Source: a bacterium (GTDB lineage Bacteria; JAMOTN01). From it: 32,946 nucleotides of DNA. Shown here in pieces: positions 7,441-16,361 of the stretch. The notes below the pieces were generated by a model, which saw nothing but the letters and a program-made list of their open reading frames with translations, searched no databases and was not told the origin of the DNA. The stretch covers positions 1 to 32,946 of the forward strand of contig JAMOTN010000046.1 of assembly GCA_027062325.1 (NCBI GenBank), in the 5' to 3' direction. Position numbers and translations under genes: made by a program. Positions within the stretch are counted from its first letter, which is position 1; each line of letters begins with the position of its first letter.

Positions 7441-9810
7441 ATGGAGTCTGAGGTGAAAAAAGTTAGTGTAGAATTTGCTGGGAAAGAGTTGGTTATAGAA
7501 ACAGGAAAGGTTGCTAAACAAGCAGCTGGTGCGGTTGTGGTTAGTTGGGGAGATAACAAGATACTTGGAACTTTGGTGCTTGGTGGAGAGAGGGATGTGC
7601 CGTTTCTACCGTTAACTGTTGAATTTATGGAGAGAATGGGAGCAACTGGTAGAATACCTGGTGGATTTTTCAAAAGAGAGAGTAAACCAAGTCCTGAGAC
7701 TATTTTGGCTGCAAGGCTTGTTGATAGACCAATTAGGCCTCTATTTCCGGAGGGTTGGAATAGAGAGTTGCAAGTAATTTTGGATCCGTTATCTGTGAAT
7801 ACGGATGATGCAATAATAGATGTATTAGGGGTAATTGCAGCTTCTGCTGCTATAACGATTTCACCTGTACCTTTTGATGGTCCAGTTGCTGCAGTGCGGG
7901 TTGGTTATGTCAATGATGAGGTAGTGTTCAATCCTACTCAAGAACAGCTTGAAGAGAGTAAGCTCAATTTGGTAGTTGCTGCCAAGGAAGATGGAATAGT
8001 TATGGTTGAAGCTGGAGCTAAGGAGTTGCCAGAGGATATAGTTATCGATGCACTTTTAAAGGCTTTTGAATTTTTGAAGCCGGTTGTTGAAGTACAGAAG
8101 AAACTTGCAGAGGTTGCAGGAAAGGAGAAGATAGAATTTCGACCAGAAGAAGATCCAGATTACATAGTTTCAGTTGTGCAAGAACATGCAGACAGAATGA
8201 GAGAGTTGATACTTGAAGCAAAGGGTAAAAAGGATAGGGAAGAGAAGCTTTCTAATTTGAAAGAATTGGTAAAGGAGAAATTACTGGAAGAGGCAGAGGC
8301 TCGTGAAGAAGAGTTGAGTGAGGCTGCGTTTGAAAAGGTGTGGCATGAAGTTGAGAAAAAAGTTGTGAGAAAAATGATATTGGAGGAAGGCGTAAGACCG
8401 GATGGGAGAAAAATGGATGAGATAAGGCCCATAAGCATAGAAGTTAACCTATTACCACGTAGTCATGGATCGTGTTTGTTTACTAGAGGAGAGACGCAGG
8501 CCTTAGCTTCTGTGACATTGGGAACACTTAAGGATGCTCAGATTGTGGATACTATGTTTGGTGATGTTAAGAAAGAGTATTTCATGGTGCACTACAACTT
8601 CCCACCATTTTCTACTGGTGAGGTTAAGCCAATGAGAGGGCCTTCTCGTCGTGAAATAGGGCATGGAAATTTGGCACGGCGGGCATTGGAGGCAGTTATG
8701 CCCTCTATCGAAAAATTTCCCTATACTGTGAGAGTTGTATCAGACATTCTTGAAAGTAATGGATCATCTTCAATGGCTACTGTTTGTGCTGGATGCCTTG
8801 CACTTATGGATGCAGGAGTGCCAATAAACAAGGTTGTTGCTGGAGTTGCGATGGGACTTGTTACGGATGAAGATAAGTCGAATGTGAGAATTTTGACTGA
8901 TATAATGGGAATGGAAGATCATTGTGGAGATATGGACTTTAAGGTAGCTGGGACTGAAGATGGAATAACGGCTCTTCAGATGGATATAAAAATAAGTGGA
9001 GTAAGTTACGAAATATTGAAGAATGCTCTTCAGCAAGCGAAAGAGGCGAGATTGTATATTATTGGACTTATGAAAAAGGTATTAGAAAAACCACGTAGTA
9101 GTTTGAGTGAGCATGCTCCTAAGATTATCACGTATCAACTTGAGAATACCAAACAAGTTGCTGAGTTGATAGGTCCTGGTGGCAAAGTTATAAAGGAAAT
9201 AATAGAAAAGACAGGAGTTGAGATAGAGATAGATGATCAAACGGGGCTTGTGTTCATAATTTCTCAGGATGAGGAAAAGTTGAAAGAGGCTTTAGAGTGG
9301 GTCAAGGCGGTAACGAGTGAGATTGCTGTTGGAGAAGTGTTGAGGGGAAAAGTTACTAAGGTTGTCAACTTTGGAGTGTTTGTAGAGGTGAGGCCTGGTA
9401 AAGAGGGTTTGGTTCACATTTCGCAACTGGATGACAGGAGAATTGTCAACATTGCTGATTTTGTAAAGCCCGGCGATGAGATAGTCGTTAAGGTTGTTGG
9501 AGTGGATAGTATTGGAAGACTTAATCTTTCTAGAAAAGAGGCAATAGCTGATACGGGGCAGGAGGATGATTTGAGTGGCAGGACTGATGGAGTTGTAGCT
9601 TCTCGATTGAGTCCTGCTGGATCCAATGATCATTTTAGTGATCATAGAGATAGGGCTAAGGAAGATAGGCACGATGAAGGGAGAGATATGCATGCAAAAG
9701 CTCCGAGAAATTCGGGACGCTCAGAGCACAGGGAATATCGAGACCACTCTCATCGTACTTCCCATGGTCCAAGAAGAGGAGATAGGCGTCATAAGGGACC
9801 TAGAAGATAA
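7441..9810 (+). CDS. pnp: Polyribonucleotide nucleotidyltransferase (PNPase) with long charged tail
   Basis: PNPase degrades RNA 3'-5' with phosphate and works in RNA turnover. Domain order is standard: first RNase PH domain, an alpha-helical linker rich in Glu/Lys (about 240-315), second RNase PH domain with residues D493, D499 and K501 in the EDHCGDMDFK motif matching the E. coli catalytic set, a KH domain with GPGGKVIKEI (about 578), and an S1 domain (about 631-700). The ribosome binding site AGGAGGG is at 7427-7433. At 789 aa it is about 80 residues longer than usual because of a tail (about 703-789) rich in Arg, His, Asp, Gly and Ser, probably disordered and perhaps RNA-binding. The last 119 nt also encode the start of the next gene in another frame. 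Confidence 0.97.
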   Translation: MESEVKKVSVEFAGKELVIETGKVAKQAAGAVVVSWGDNKILGTLVLGGERDVPFLPLTVEFMERMGATGRIPGGFFKRESKPSPETILAARLVDRPIRPLFPEGWNRELQVILDPLSVNTDDAIIDVLGVIAASAAITISPVPFDGPVAAVRVGYVNDEVVFNPTQEQLEESKLNLVVAAKEDGIVMVEAGAKELPEDIVIDALLKAFEFLKPVVEVQKKLAEVAGKEKIEFRPEEDPDYIVSVVQEHADRMRELILEAKGKKDREEKLSNLKELVKEKLLEEAEAREEELSEAAFEKVWHEVEKKVVRKMILEEGVRPDGRKMDEIRPISIEVNLLPRSHGSCLFTRGETQALASVTLGTLKDAQIVDTMFGDVKKEYFMVHYNFPPFSTGEVKPMRGPSRREIGHGNLARRALEAVMPSIEKFPYTVRVVSDILESNGSSSMATVCAGCLALMDAGVPINKVVAGVAMGLVTDEDKSNVRILTDIMGMEDHCGDMDFKVAGTEDGITALQMDIKISGVSYEILKNALQQAKEARLYIIGLMKKVLEKPRSSLSEHAPKIITYQLENTKQVAELIGPGGKVIKEIIEKTGVEIEIDDQTGLVFIISQDEEKLKEALEWVKAVTSEIAVGEVLRGKVTKVVNFGVFVEVRPGKEGLVHISQLDDRRIVNIADFVKPGDEIVVKVVGVDSIGRLNLSRKEAIADTGQEDDLSGRTDGVVASRLSPAGSNDHFSDHRDRAKEDRHDEGRDMHAKAPRNSGRSEHREYRDHSHRTSHGPRRGDRRHKGPRR

Positions 9811-10510
9811 TTTTAAGATAAAAAGGGTTATTTGCGTTGATTGCGATGAGGAAAAGGTTGGCCCCGCTGATGTGTCGGTTTCCAAAGTTTGGATAGGTGA
9901 TGCTGACACGGTTGGCGGGGCCAGCCGCGTTAAAGGCAATTATGATTTAAAGGTGATTTTTTCTGAGGCAAAAGACAAAAGTGATTTTGAGTTGGCACTT
10001 GAAATTGCGCGAAATTTGAGCTACTTTGATTTTGAATCTTCCGAATGGGTAAATAATTTCTTTGTTTTAGGAGCAGTTGGTGGTAGGTTGGATCACGAAA
10101 TGTTCAATTTAGGTGTTGTGTGGAGGTTGTTCACAGGTGATGTTGTGTTAAGGGATAGAGTGAGTTCTAGTAGATTACCTAGCAGTGTGCAGCATTTGAA
10201 AAACTTGCATTTAAGGGTTTCTTTTTTAGGAATTACTGATCGGGGAAGGTGGTATGCTCTATTGTTTTTTGATCAAAAGATTAGTTTTTACCACCGAGGT
10301 ACATTTTCATTCTTGGCTTTGGAAGAGGTATTTGTAAGGATAGATGGGCGATGCAGATGGAGATATGAAGGATACGCTTCCTTTTTTAACAGTTTAACCC
10401 TCAGCAATGAAGCTAGTGGGAGAGTGTATGTATCGGCTCAAAAAGGAGCTATATATGTTGAATTTGATGATAAAAAAGGTTTACTGGAATTTTTAAGAGA
10501 CATTAAATAA
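9692..10510 (+). CDS. thiN: Thiamine pyrophosphokinase-like protein
   Basis: The family transfers pyrophosphate from ATP to thiamine to make TPP. Three family motifs are visible: GDADT (residues 69-73, for the usual GDFDS), KDKSDFELAL (94-103) and GAVGGRLDHEMFNL (127-140). Near the end, SLTLSNEASGRVYVS resembles the thiamine-binding 'SNE' segment. The usual 'GLKWPL' type segment is weak, so activity is not certain. I chose ATG 9692 because GAAGGGAGAG lies just upstream (9676-9685). An ATG at 9764 has no such site, and no start codon exists after the overlap before the conserved core. At 272 aa it is longer than the typical 210-220. It overlaps pnp by 119 nt in a different frame. Confidence 0.72.
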   Translation: MQKLREIRDAQSTGNIETTLIVLPMVQEEEIGVIRDLEDNFKIKRVICVDCDEEKVGPADVSVSKVWIGDADTVGGASRVKGNYDLKVIFSEAKDKSDFELALEIARNLSYFDFESSEWVNNFFVLGAVGGRLDHEMFNLGVVWRLFTGDVVLRDRVSSSRLPSSVQHLKNLHLRVSFLGITDRGRWYALLFFDQKISFYHRGTFSFLALEEVFVRIDGRCRWRYEGYASFFNSLTLSNEASGRVYVSAQKGAIYVEFDDKKGLLEFLRDIK

Positions 10511-10554
10511 ACTGATTGCGCGGGCAATATAGATGCAAGATGCCCAATTTAGTG

Positions 10555-12849
10555 CTACATAAAGTCTGCTAGTGATAGAGGTAAAATTTTGGCTCCTGTT
10601 GAAAGAGTAACTTGCAAAGCTACCTGTAGAAGCCTTAGTTGTGATACAACTTCTGATAGATCTGCGTCTTCTATGTCAGATATTGTCTTTTCAATGCTAA
10701 CTTTTTCATTTTGTAAAAATTCATCGTTATTTTCTAATCTTTTTTGCCATACTCCGAGTTGAGCTATCTTGTTACGGATTTTAGACATGCCGCTGTCTAA
10801 CTCTTCCAATAAGCTTCTACTTCTGAGTACTGGTTCTGATGATACTGTAGTTAATGTGTTGTTTTCGTCATCTTGTTGGGTGTATGGAGTGTCGATTATT
10901 TTTCCAAGAGAGATGGCCTCTGTATCACCTTTGATTACAGCATCTCGAATTTCTATCATTATCGAGAATAGATTTTTTGTTTTATCTTCTACTACGTCAC
11001 TTTTAACCATTCCATTTTTAGAGATATGACTGATAGGAGATGTTAAACCCAGAGCTTCAGATACAGGGTTATCCTCTACTTCTATTTTTTCGTTTGAAAA
11101 AAGAAGTAATTGTCCATCGTTTGTAACTGTAGCAAAGACTTTCTGTTTTAGTCCTTCTGTGGAATTTATCTTTTCAGCAAGGGATGTGAGGTTATCAGTT
11201 GGATCTACTATGATGTTGTAACCGTTTATATTTATCGATGCAGAAGCGGTGGGGGGAAGTATACCAATGTCGGAAAAAGTTTTACCTTTCCAGAGTTTTG
11301 TAGTGTCAAAATCTAAAGCGAGGGCTGTATTTGCTTCTGGAGCTGCAGGGTCATACTGGTTGAGTTTTCTATTGTAAACTTCGTGAATTTTTAATTTTTG
11401 AGCTATAAATGAGTCTATTTCTGCGAAGTCTTGGAGAGATAAGGAGCCATTTGGATCAGGGCTTCCATCCTTATCGCTATCTTGATAGATGAACAATTGC
11501 CCGTCTTCTAGACGAGCTACTACCGGTGCTGGAGAGGAATTTATTTTATTGATGAATTCGTTTAAGGTTTCATCACCGGTAAGCTGTATGTTAATACCGT
11601 AGAATGATAGAGTTCCACCGTTTACTCCAAGATCTCTTAGCTTTACATCTCGTAAACTAGGACCAAATGAATTGGATTTTAGTACGTTGCTGAAAAATCC
11701 AATTTTATTGAGAAGATCCCCTTCCAGCTGTTTGATAGTGAAACTACCTGTACTTTCTAGAGTTATTCTGTTGTTTTCTAATTTCCAGCTTATACCTTCT
11801 TCACTCAATTTATTTAGTAAATCTTTTAAAGTTGTGTCACGTGTGTATGAGATTATTTTATTGTTAACCATTATTTGTCCATTTTGAATAGTTGTAAATA
11901 CGTATTTTAGTGGAAGCTCTAACTGCCTTTTTGAAAATGTTTGTGAAGATGCAACTTCTGTTTTTAAATTCAAAAGAGATGCGAGATTCGAAGTATAAGT
12001 GCCGTCTATGAGTGAAATTGGTTTGTCAGAGTTTATAACTAAACGGTAGCCATTAGGTTCCACGCTCTCTATGGAAGCACTAACGAGTCTTGTTTGATTT
12101 AGCTTTTCGGCAATTTGAGAAAGAGTAGCATTTTCTGGGATTTCAACTTTTACTTGAGTATCACCCACCTTTAAGAGAATTTCTCCCTCTGTTGTGTTGA
12201 GAGGTGTGTTTTTGCTATCAAAAATTTTTGAGTATAGAGAGTTAATTGTGGAATTTTCGAAGATTTCATCTCCAGTCATTGAGGTTGGTAGCACCACATC
12301 TTGGGTAGCAAAGGCGCTTGCAGTTTTGCTACTTCCTACCCATTCTACTGATGTAATTAAGTTATCTGTTATCCCGTATTGAAGTAAATCTGGATCTTGG
12401 GATTTAACTGCTATGAATGGTTTTGTAATGTTAGAAGTTCCTGCAAAGATGTATTTGCCTTCGGATGTACTGTTGGCTATATTAACAAGTTCTTCAATTA
12501 TCTGCTCCATCTCCATTGCTATTGCTTTCCTATCATCGAGAGATAGTGTGTCATTTGCGCCTTGAATGGTGAGTTCTCTGAATCGTTTTAACAACTCATT
12601 TGCTTTTGAGAGGGAATTTTCGGCTGTAGATAACTTATTTTTAATTTGAGAGACATTTCTTATATATTGGTCGTTTGCAACCTTTTGTGAATGATAGTAT
12701 TTTGACAAGGTGTAAGAGAGGGGATCATCTGAAGGGAGGATAAACTTTTTCCCAGTTGTCATTTGCTTTTGATACATATCTTGTCTGTTTTCGATATTTT
12801 CCAAGTCTGATAGGAAACCTATGATTCTACTCTGATTTGTAAGACGCAT
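10555..12849 (-). CDS. flgL: Flagellar hook-filament junction protein FlgL (HAP3), expanded
   Basis: FlgL sits between hook and filament outside the cell. The first ~140 residues match the flagellin-like D0/D1 region (MRLTNQSRIIGFL..., a TGKKF..PSDDP block, and EGKYIFAGT). The last ~60 match the C-terminal coiled coil (EDADLSEVVSQLRLLQVALQ) and end ILPLSLADFM. Known FlgL proteins are mostly 300-500 aa; this one is 764. The extra middle contains about four repeats with the pattern of the Flagellin_IN motif, near residues 218-275, 310-370, 400-455 and 535-590 (for example ININGYNIIVDPTDNLTSLAEKIN in two parts). The ribosome binding site on the minus strand is GAGGGGGGAT. It follows flgK by 19 nt in one operon. 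Confidence 0.93.
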   Translation of the reverse strand: MRLTNQSRIIGFLSDLENIENRQDMYQKQMTTGKKFILPSDDPLSYTLSKYYHSQKVANDQYIRNVSQIKNKLSTAENSLSKANELLKRFRELTIQGANDTLSLDDRKAIAMEMEQIIEELVNIANSTSEGKYIFAGTSNITKPFIAVKSQDPDLLQYGITDNLITSVEWVGSSKTASAFATQDVVLPTSMTGDEIFENSTINSLYSKIFDSKNTPLNTTEGEILLKVGDTQVKVEIPENATLSQIAEKLNQTRLVSASIESVEPNGYRLVINSDKPISLIDGTYTSNLASLLNLKTEVASSQTFSKRQLELPLKYVFTTIQNGQIMVNNKIISYTRDTTLKDLLNKLSEEGISWKLENNRITLESTGSFTIKQLEGDLLNKIGFFSNVLKSNSFGPSLRDVKLRDLGVNGGTLSFYGINIQLTGDETLNEFINKINSSPAPVVARLEDGQLFIYQDSDKDGSPDPNGSLSLQDFAEIDSFIAQKLKIHEVYNRKLNQYDPAAPEANTALALDFDTTKLWKGKTFSDIGILPPTASASININGYNIIVDPTDNLTSLAEKINSTEGLKQKVFATVTNDGQLLLFSNEKIEVEDNPVSEALGLTSPISHISKNGMVKSDVVEDKTKNLFSIMIEIRDAVIKGDTEAISLGKIIDTPYTQQDDENNTLTTVSSEPVLRSRSLLEELDSGMSKIRNKIAQLGVWQKRLENNDEFLQNEKVSIEKTISDIEDADLSEVVSQLRLLQVALQVTLSTGAKILPLSLADFM

Positions 12850-12868
12850 TTAATCCCCCCCTCTTTTA

Positions 12869-15100
12869 CTAGACAATGGCAAACAGAGCGTCTAACATGC
12901 TTTGAGTAGTGCTGATTACCTTAGTGGCTGCTACGTATGCTTTTTGATATTTGATCATGTTGGAAAGCTCTTCGTCCAAATTGACTCCACTTACAGCCTC
13001 TCGTTGCTTTTTCAAGGAGTCTAATACGTTTTTTTCTGTATCGTAACGATTTTTGTTTGCTTGGTTTTGGATTCCTATTTTTGCTTCAAAATCTCTGAAA
13101 AACTCTTCGGGTGACATGTTATTAAAGAGCTTTTTCTCTTTCAATTTTATGAGTTTTAGAACATTAGAGTTATCTCCACTGCCTTTGCTGACAAGTTTAC
13201 CCGTTTGATCAAATACTTCTTCGTCAAATCCTGCAGCAGCAATTTTGTTGTAGTCGTCGAGAATGTCTTGAGAGATTGAGACACTTTTTACCGGGTCATT
13301 CCAGTCAATTGAAAAAAAGTTTCTGCCGCTTACCCCGTATAGATCAAAACCTTGAGCATGAATTTTGTTGAATTCTTCTACAAATGTTTTCATAAAATTG
13401 TCAAGATCGTTTTTCAAATCTTCCAAAAGGCCATCTCTTACATCAATTAAGGCTTTGATTTTGCCGCTTCCTGAGAATGAGCGCCATGTTATTGTGGTGG
13501 TACCGGTTGATAGAATTTTCAATGTGGTACCATTGTAATCAACTGTATCTCCCCAAAATTCTATCTCTTCTCCATTAATGTTAACCTTACCGGGAATACC
13601 TTCTTCTATTATTGGAGGTTGGGTTTTTACTTCAGTAGCAGGAATGTTTGAAAGACCAAGTTTATAAAGTAGATCCTCACCACTATCGGATGAAACGAGG
13701 CGAATATCTACCATTTTGAGAGGATCTTTAGAAGAGATTGAAAACATGTAACCATCTTCAGTTTTAATTACTTCGGTTTCTACGTCTGGAACGTTTGAGT
13801 TTATCTCTTTCGCAATATCCTCCAACGTATCATTTACTCCAGCAGTTATTCTTATTATTCTATTGTTGATTTGAAGGACAGCGCCTACTCCAAGATGTTC
13901 TGTTGAACTGTTGATGTTAAATTTTACCTCCCCGCTGGCTCTGGAAAGTAAACCGAGTTTTTCCAAAACGTTGCTGCTTCCACCTTTTAGTTCAATACCT
14001 TCTCCTGTTTTATCTATGAGTTGAATTCTTCCCATAGGAGTGTAGACTGCTTCTACTCCTATGTTTGCATTGTTGATCTTTTTAACAAATTCACTGATAG
14101 TTGCTGTTGGTTCCACATTGAAAACCACACCATTTATAAAAAAAGTTCCGGAGGTAACGTTGTATTGAGAAAGTTGTGCAGTTGATGTAGAAAAATGCTG
14201 TAAACTGGTTATGGTCTCTTCTTTTGGAAGGTTTTCAACTTTTATGGCCATTGAAGGATTATTAACTCCTTCAACAACTGCTACTTCGGGGTTTGAGTTC
14301 CAAGAGCTTCCTTCTACTTTCACACCGTATTTACCATTACCAAAGTCGTATAATTGTACAGGTGTAACTGAGTCTTTTGAAACAATGGTATTACCCCCTA
14401 AGCTGACGATTCCATTTTCCAATCCCTCGGTATCGACAAATTTAACTCCTATGAGTTCTGAAAGTTGTTGAAAGAGACGCTCTCTTTCGTCTAGTAGATC
14501 ATTTTGAAAAGCAGTTTTTGAACTGCTTTTTAAAAGCTCTTTGTTTATTGATGCAATTTTTTGCAGTAGTAAGTTTACCTCAGCTGTGTAATCTTGAATG
14601 TGTAAATTGGCTTCATTCTGTATATCTTCGATTCTGGAATATATGTGTTTTACAGTGTTTAAGAATTGTTCTGCTTTTTCTACAACTGCTGCGCGTGTGG
14701 CTGAATCTTGAGGATTAACTGACAAATCCTGCATTGCTTTCCAAAATTCAAGCCATGAGTCCTGCATTGATGCTTGGGGATTTTCAAATATTCTTTCTAC
14801 TTTTTCAACAATATCTTGGGCAGCTTCCCAATATCCGGTATTTGCAAACTGATCTCTAAGTTGTCCGTCTAGATAACGATTGTTAACTCTTTCTATATCA
14901 ACTAAATCAACGCCAAGACCGGGGGGATTTTTAAATCCTTCTGTTGGAGTGGCTGGTCTTGTCAAAGAAAGTGCATTTAAAACTACTCTTTGGCGAGTAT
15001 AGCCTTCGACTCCTACATTGGCAATGTTATGAGATATAACTTCAAGAGCAGCTTTGGCAGCATTTAGTGCTGTTTTAGATATGCCTAGTGATTGTAACAA
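12869..15100 (-). CDS. flgK: Flagellar hook-associated protein FlgK (HAP1), expanded
   Basis: FlgK forms the first junction layer on the hook. The N-terminus has the rod/hook signature ISKTALNAAKAALEVISHNIANVGVEGYTRQ (split across residues 8-38) and the C-terminus the matching helix GVNLDEELSNMIKYQKAYVAATKVISTTQSMLD. The start is a TTG: an in-frame stop lies just upstream and a run of seven G (minus strand, 15116-15110) sits 9 nt before it. At 743 aa it is longer than most FlgK proteins (about 450-650). The middle holds at least two Flagellin_IN-like repeats, near 318-375 and 395-450 (GTFFINGVVFNVEPTATISEF and a second copy). No clear sigma-28 promoter is visible in the divergent 91-bp gap upstream. 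Confidence 0.94.
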   Translation of the reverse strand: MLQSLGISKTALNAAKAALEVISHNIANVGVEGYTRQRVVLNALSLTRPATPTEGFKNPPGLGVDLVDIERVNNRYLDGQLRDQFANTGYWEAAQDIVEKVERIFENPQASMQDSWLEFWKAMQDLSVNPQDSATRAAVVEKAEQFLNTVKHIYSRIEDIQNEANLHIQDYTAEVNLLLQKIASINKELLKSSSKTAFQNDLLDERERLFQQLSELIGVKFVDTEGLENGIVSLGGNTIVSKDSVTPVQLYDFGNGKYGVKVEGSSWNSNPEVAVVEGVNNPSMAIKVENLPKEETITSLQHFSTSTAQLSQYNVTSGTFFINGVVFNVEPTATISEFVKKINNANIGVEAVYTPMGRIQLIDKTGEGIELKGGSSNVLEKLGLLSRASGEVKFNINSSTEHLGVGAVLQINNRIIRITAGVNDTLEDIAKEINSNVPDVETEVIKTEDGYMFSISSKDPLKMVDIRLVSSDSGEDLLYKLGLSNIPATEVKTQPPIIEEGIPGKVNINGEEIEFWGDTVDYNGTTLKILSTGTTTITWRSFSGSGKIKALIDVRDGLLEDLKNDLDNFMKTFVEEFNKIHAQGFDLYGVSGRNFFSIDWNDPVKSVSISQDILDDYNKIAAAGFDEEVFDQTGKLVSKGSGDNSNVLKLIKLKEKKLFNNMSPEEFFRDFEAKIGIQNQANKNRYDTEKNVLDSLKKQREAVSGVNLDEELSNMIKYQKAYVAATKVISTTQSMLDALFAIV

Positions 15101-15191
15101 AGTGATTCACCCCCCCTTTAATTTTTCGGTAAAATTAAGGAAAGATGAACTATTAAAATAGATACTAAAAATAGATGTAATATGGAGTAAA

Positions 15192-16361
15192 ATGCGTAAT
15201 ATGAAAAGGATTGTGCTTGAGCTACTTTTCTTACTGTTTTTATTTGCTTATTGTAGGATTACCTATCTAGAGTCGCAAGTTATAAGTTTTGATGATTTAA
15301 TTTTGAGAGAGTACGTTGAATGTTTGTTTCCAAATAAGTGTGATATATCTAGGTATGGAATTGTGAATAGGCAAGTGTTTGAAGTTTTTTTAGATAAGAT
15401 AGAGACTACAGCTAATACAATCTTCTCAAAGATAGAGAAGACAAGGATTTACGAGGAAAATTTTCTTGCTACTGTTGGTTTTATAAAAGACTTGATTAAA
15501 GAATATGATTACGATCCAGTATCTATATGGATTTTGCTCGGACAAGTTAAAAAAGATTTTTTGAAAATTCTTCACTACGTTTCTCAAAAGAGAAGAATAT
15601 TACTGGGGTTTTATGCGTTATTGTCTCTGCCTTTATCTCCTTCTGATTATTCAACTAAAGTTGGTTTTTATCTGAATGTTTCTGGAGATAAGTTTATGCG
15701 ACTTCTGTATCCGTGCCGTGTAAAGTGGGAAGAAAAACTGATAAAAAGTTATTTTAATCCTGATATAGTAATAAAACCTTTATTTTTGGAAGATTTTGAT
15801 CCGAGACGGAGTTATTTTAAAGCGTGGTACTGGTTGAAGCCGTCAGTTTTGTATGAGAGCTATTCATTTAGCGATTGGCAATTTATTAAAACTATGGAAG
15901 AATTTTTAAAAGGTCATGAAGAATTGAGGTTGATTTTAAATCCTTATGAAGTTTATCCTGTTTTTAAAATGAAAATTTTGTCTTTTAAATCTTTTGTAAA
16001 GAAGCTAATAGCTTTATCTAAAAGGAGGTCAAGTTTAATTATTGCTGTTAAGCCGTCTTCTTTTGAAGTGTTTATGAAAGGAGCAAATATAGGATTTGTA
16101 GTGGAAGGAGTTGATGATCTTAATGAATTAAGAAATTTTGTGCTTAAGTACAGTTTAAACAAGTGGGGGTTGGTTTATGTTTGGGACAAGTACGAGTACT
16201 ACCTGGACAATGTGACGATAAGTTTTTTGGAATTGGCGTGGAAGTTTGCAAATATATATGGGGCTAGTTATTTTTGTATAGGAAGGAGTAGTTTCATGTT
16301 TTTTAATAAAAAGCCAACTTACATAGCTAAGAAAGTGAAAGAGGTGATATTCTCTAAATAA
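15192..16361 (+). CDS. Exported or membrane-anchored protein of unknown function
   Basis: I do not recognise a family. The 389-residue product starts with a basic tip and a strong hydrophobic stretch (about residues 4-21, ending AYC), so it is exported or held by an N-terminal helix. The residue before Cys is Tyr, so a lipoprotein is unlikely. The rest is rich in Phe, Tyr, Lys and Leu. A hydrophobic segment (LLGFYALLSLPLSP, about 136-149) could be a buried helix. The C-terminal half alternates short strands and helices (SLIIAVKPSSFEVFMKG, NIGFVVEGVDDLNELRNF). GGAG at 15184-15187 favours ATG 15192; ATG 15201 is an alternative. Its stop overlaps the next gene's ATG (TAATG), so the two are coupled. 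Confidence 0.8.
   Translation: MRNMKRIVLELLFLLFLFAYCRITYLESQVISFDDLILREYVECLFPNKCDISRYGIVNRQVFEVFLDKIETTANTIFSKIEKTRIYEENFLATVGFIKDLIKEYDYDPVSIWILLGQVKKDFLKILHYVSQKRRILLGFYALLSLPLSPSDYSTKVGFYLNVSGDKFMRLLYPCRVKWEEKLIKSYFNPDIVIKPLFLEDFDPRRSYFKAWYWLKPSVLYESYSFSDWQFIKTMEEFLKGHEELRLILNPYEVYPVFKMKILSFKSFVKKLIALSKRRSSLIIAVKPSSFEVFMKGANIGFVVEGVDDLNELRNFVLKYSLNKWGLVYVWDKYEYYLDNVTISFLELAWKFANIYGASYFCIGRSSFMFFNKKPTYIAKKVKEVIFSK

Noticed and set aside
9626-9691. Upstream extension of thiN beginning at 9626
   Set aside because: The added residues show no family similarity and no ribosome binding site, whereas ATG 9692 has one.
8160-9693. Open frames on the minus strand inside pnp
   Set aside because: Same reason: antisense to a conserved gene, with no independent signal.
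10522-10545. GGGCA/TGCCC inverted repeat between the convergent thiN and flgL genes
   Set aside because: The stem is only 5 bp with a 14-nt loop and no T run on either side, so I do not call it a terminator.
15155-15176. Two AAAATAGAT direct repeats, 13 bp apart, before the three-gene operon
   Set aside because: They could be an operator, but two short AT-rich copies in an AT-rich gap are weak evidence.
15117-15191. Possible sigma-28 promoter for flgK in the divergent gap (ACCGAAAA on the minus strand)
   Set aside because: Only the CCGA core matches and no TAAA-type -35 lies at the right distance.
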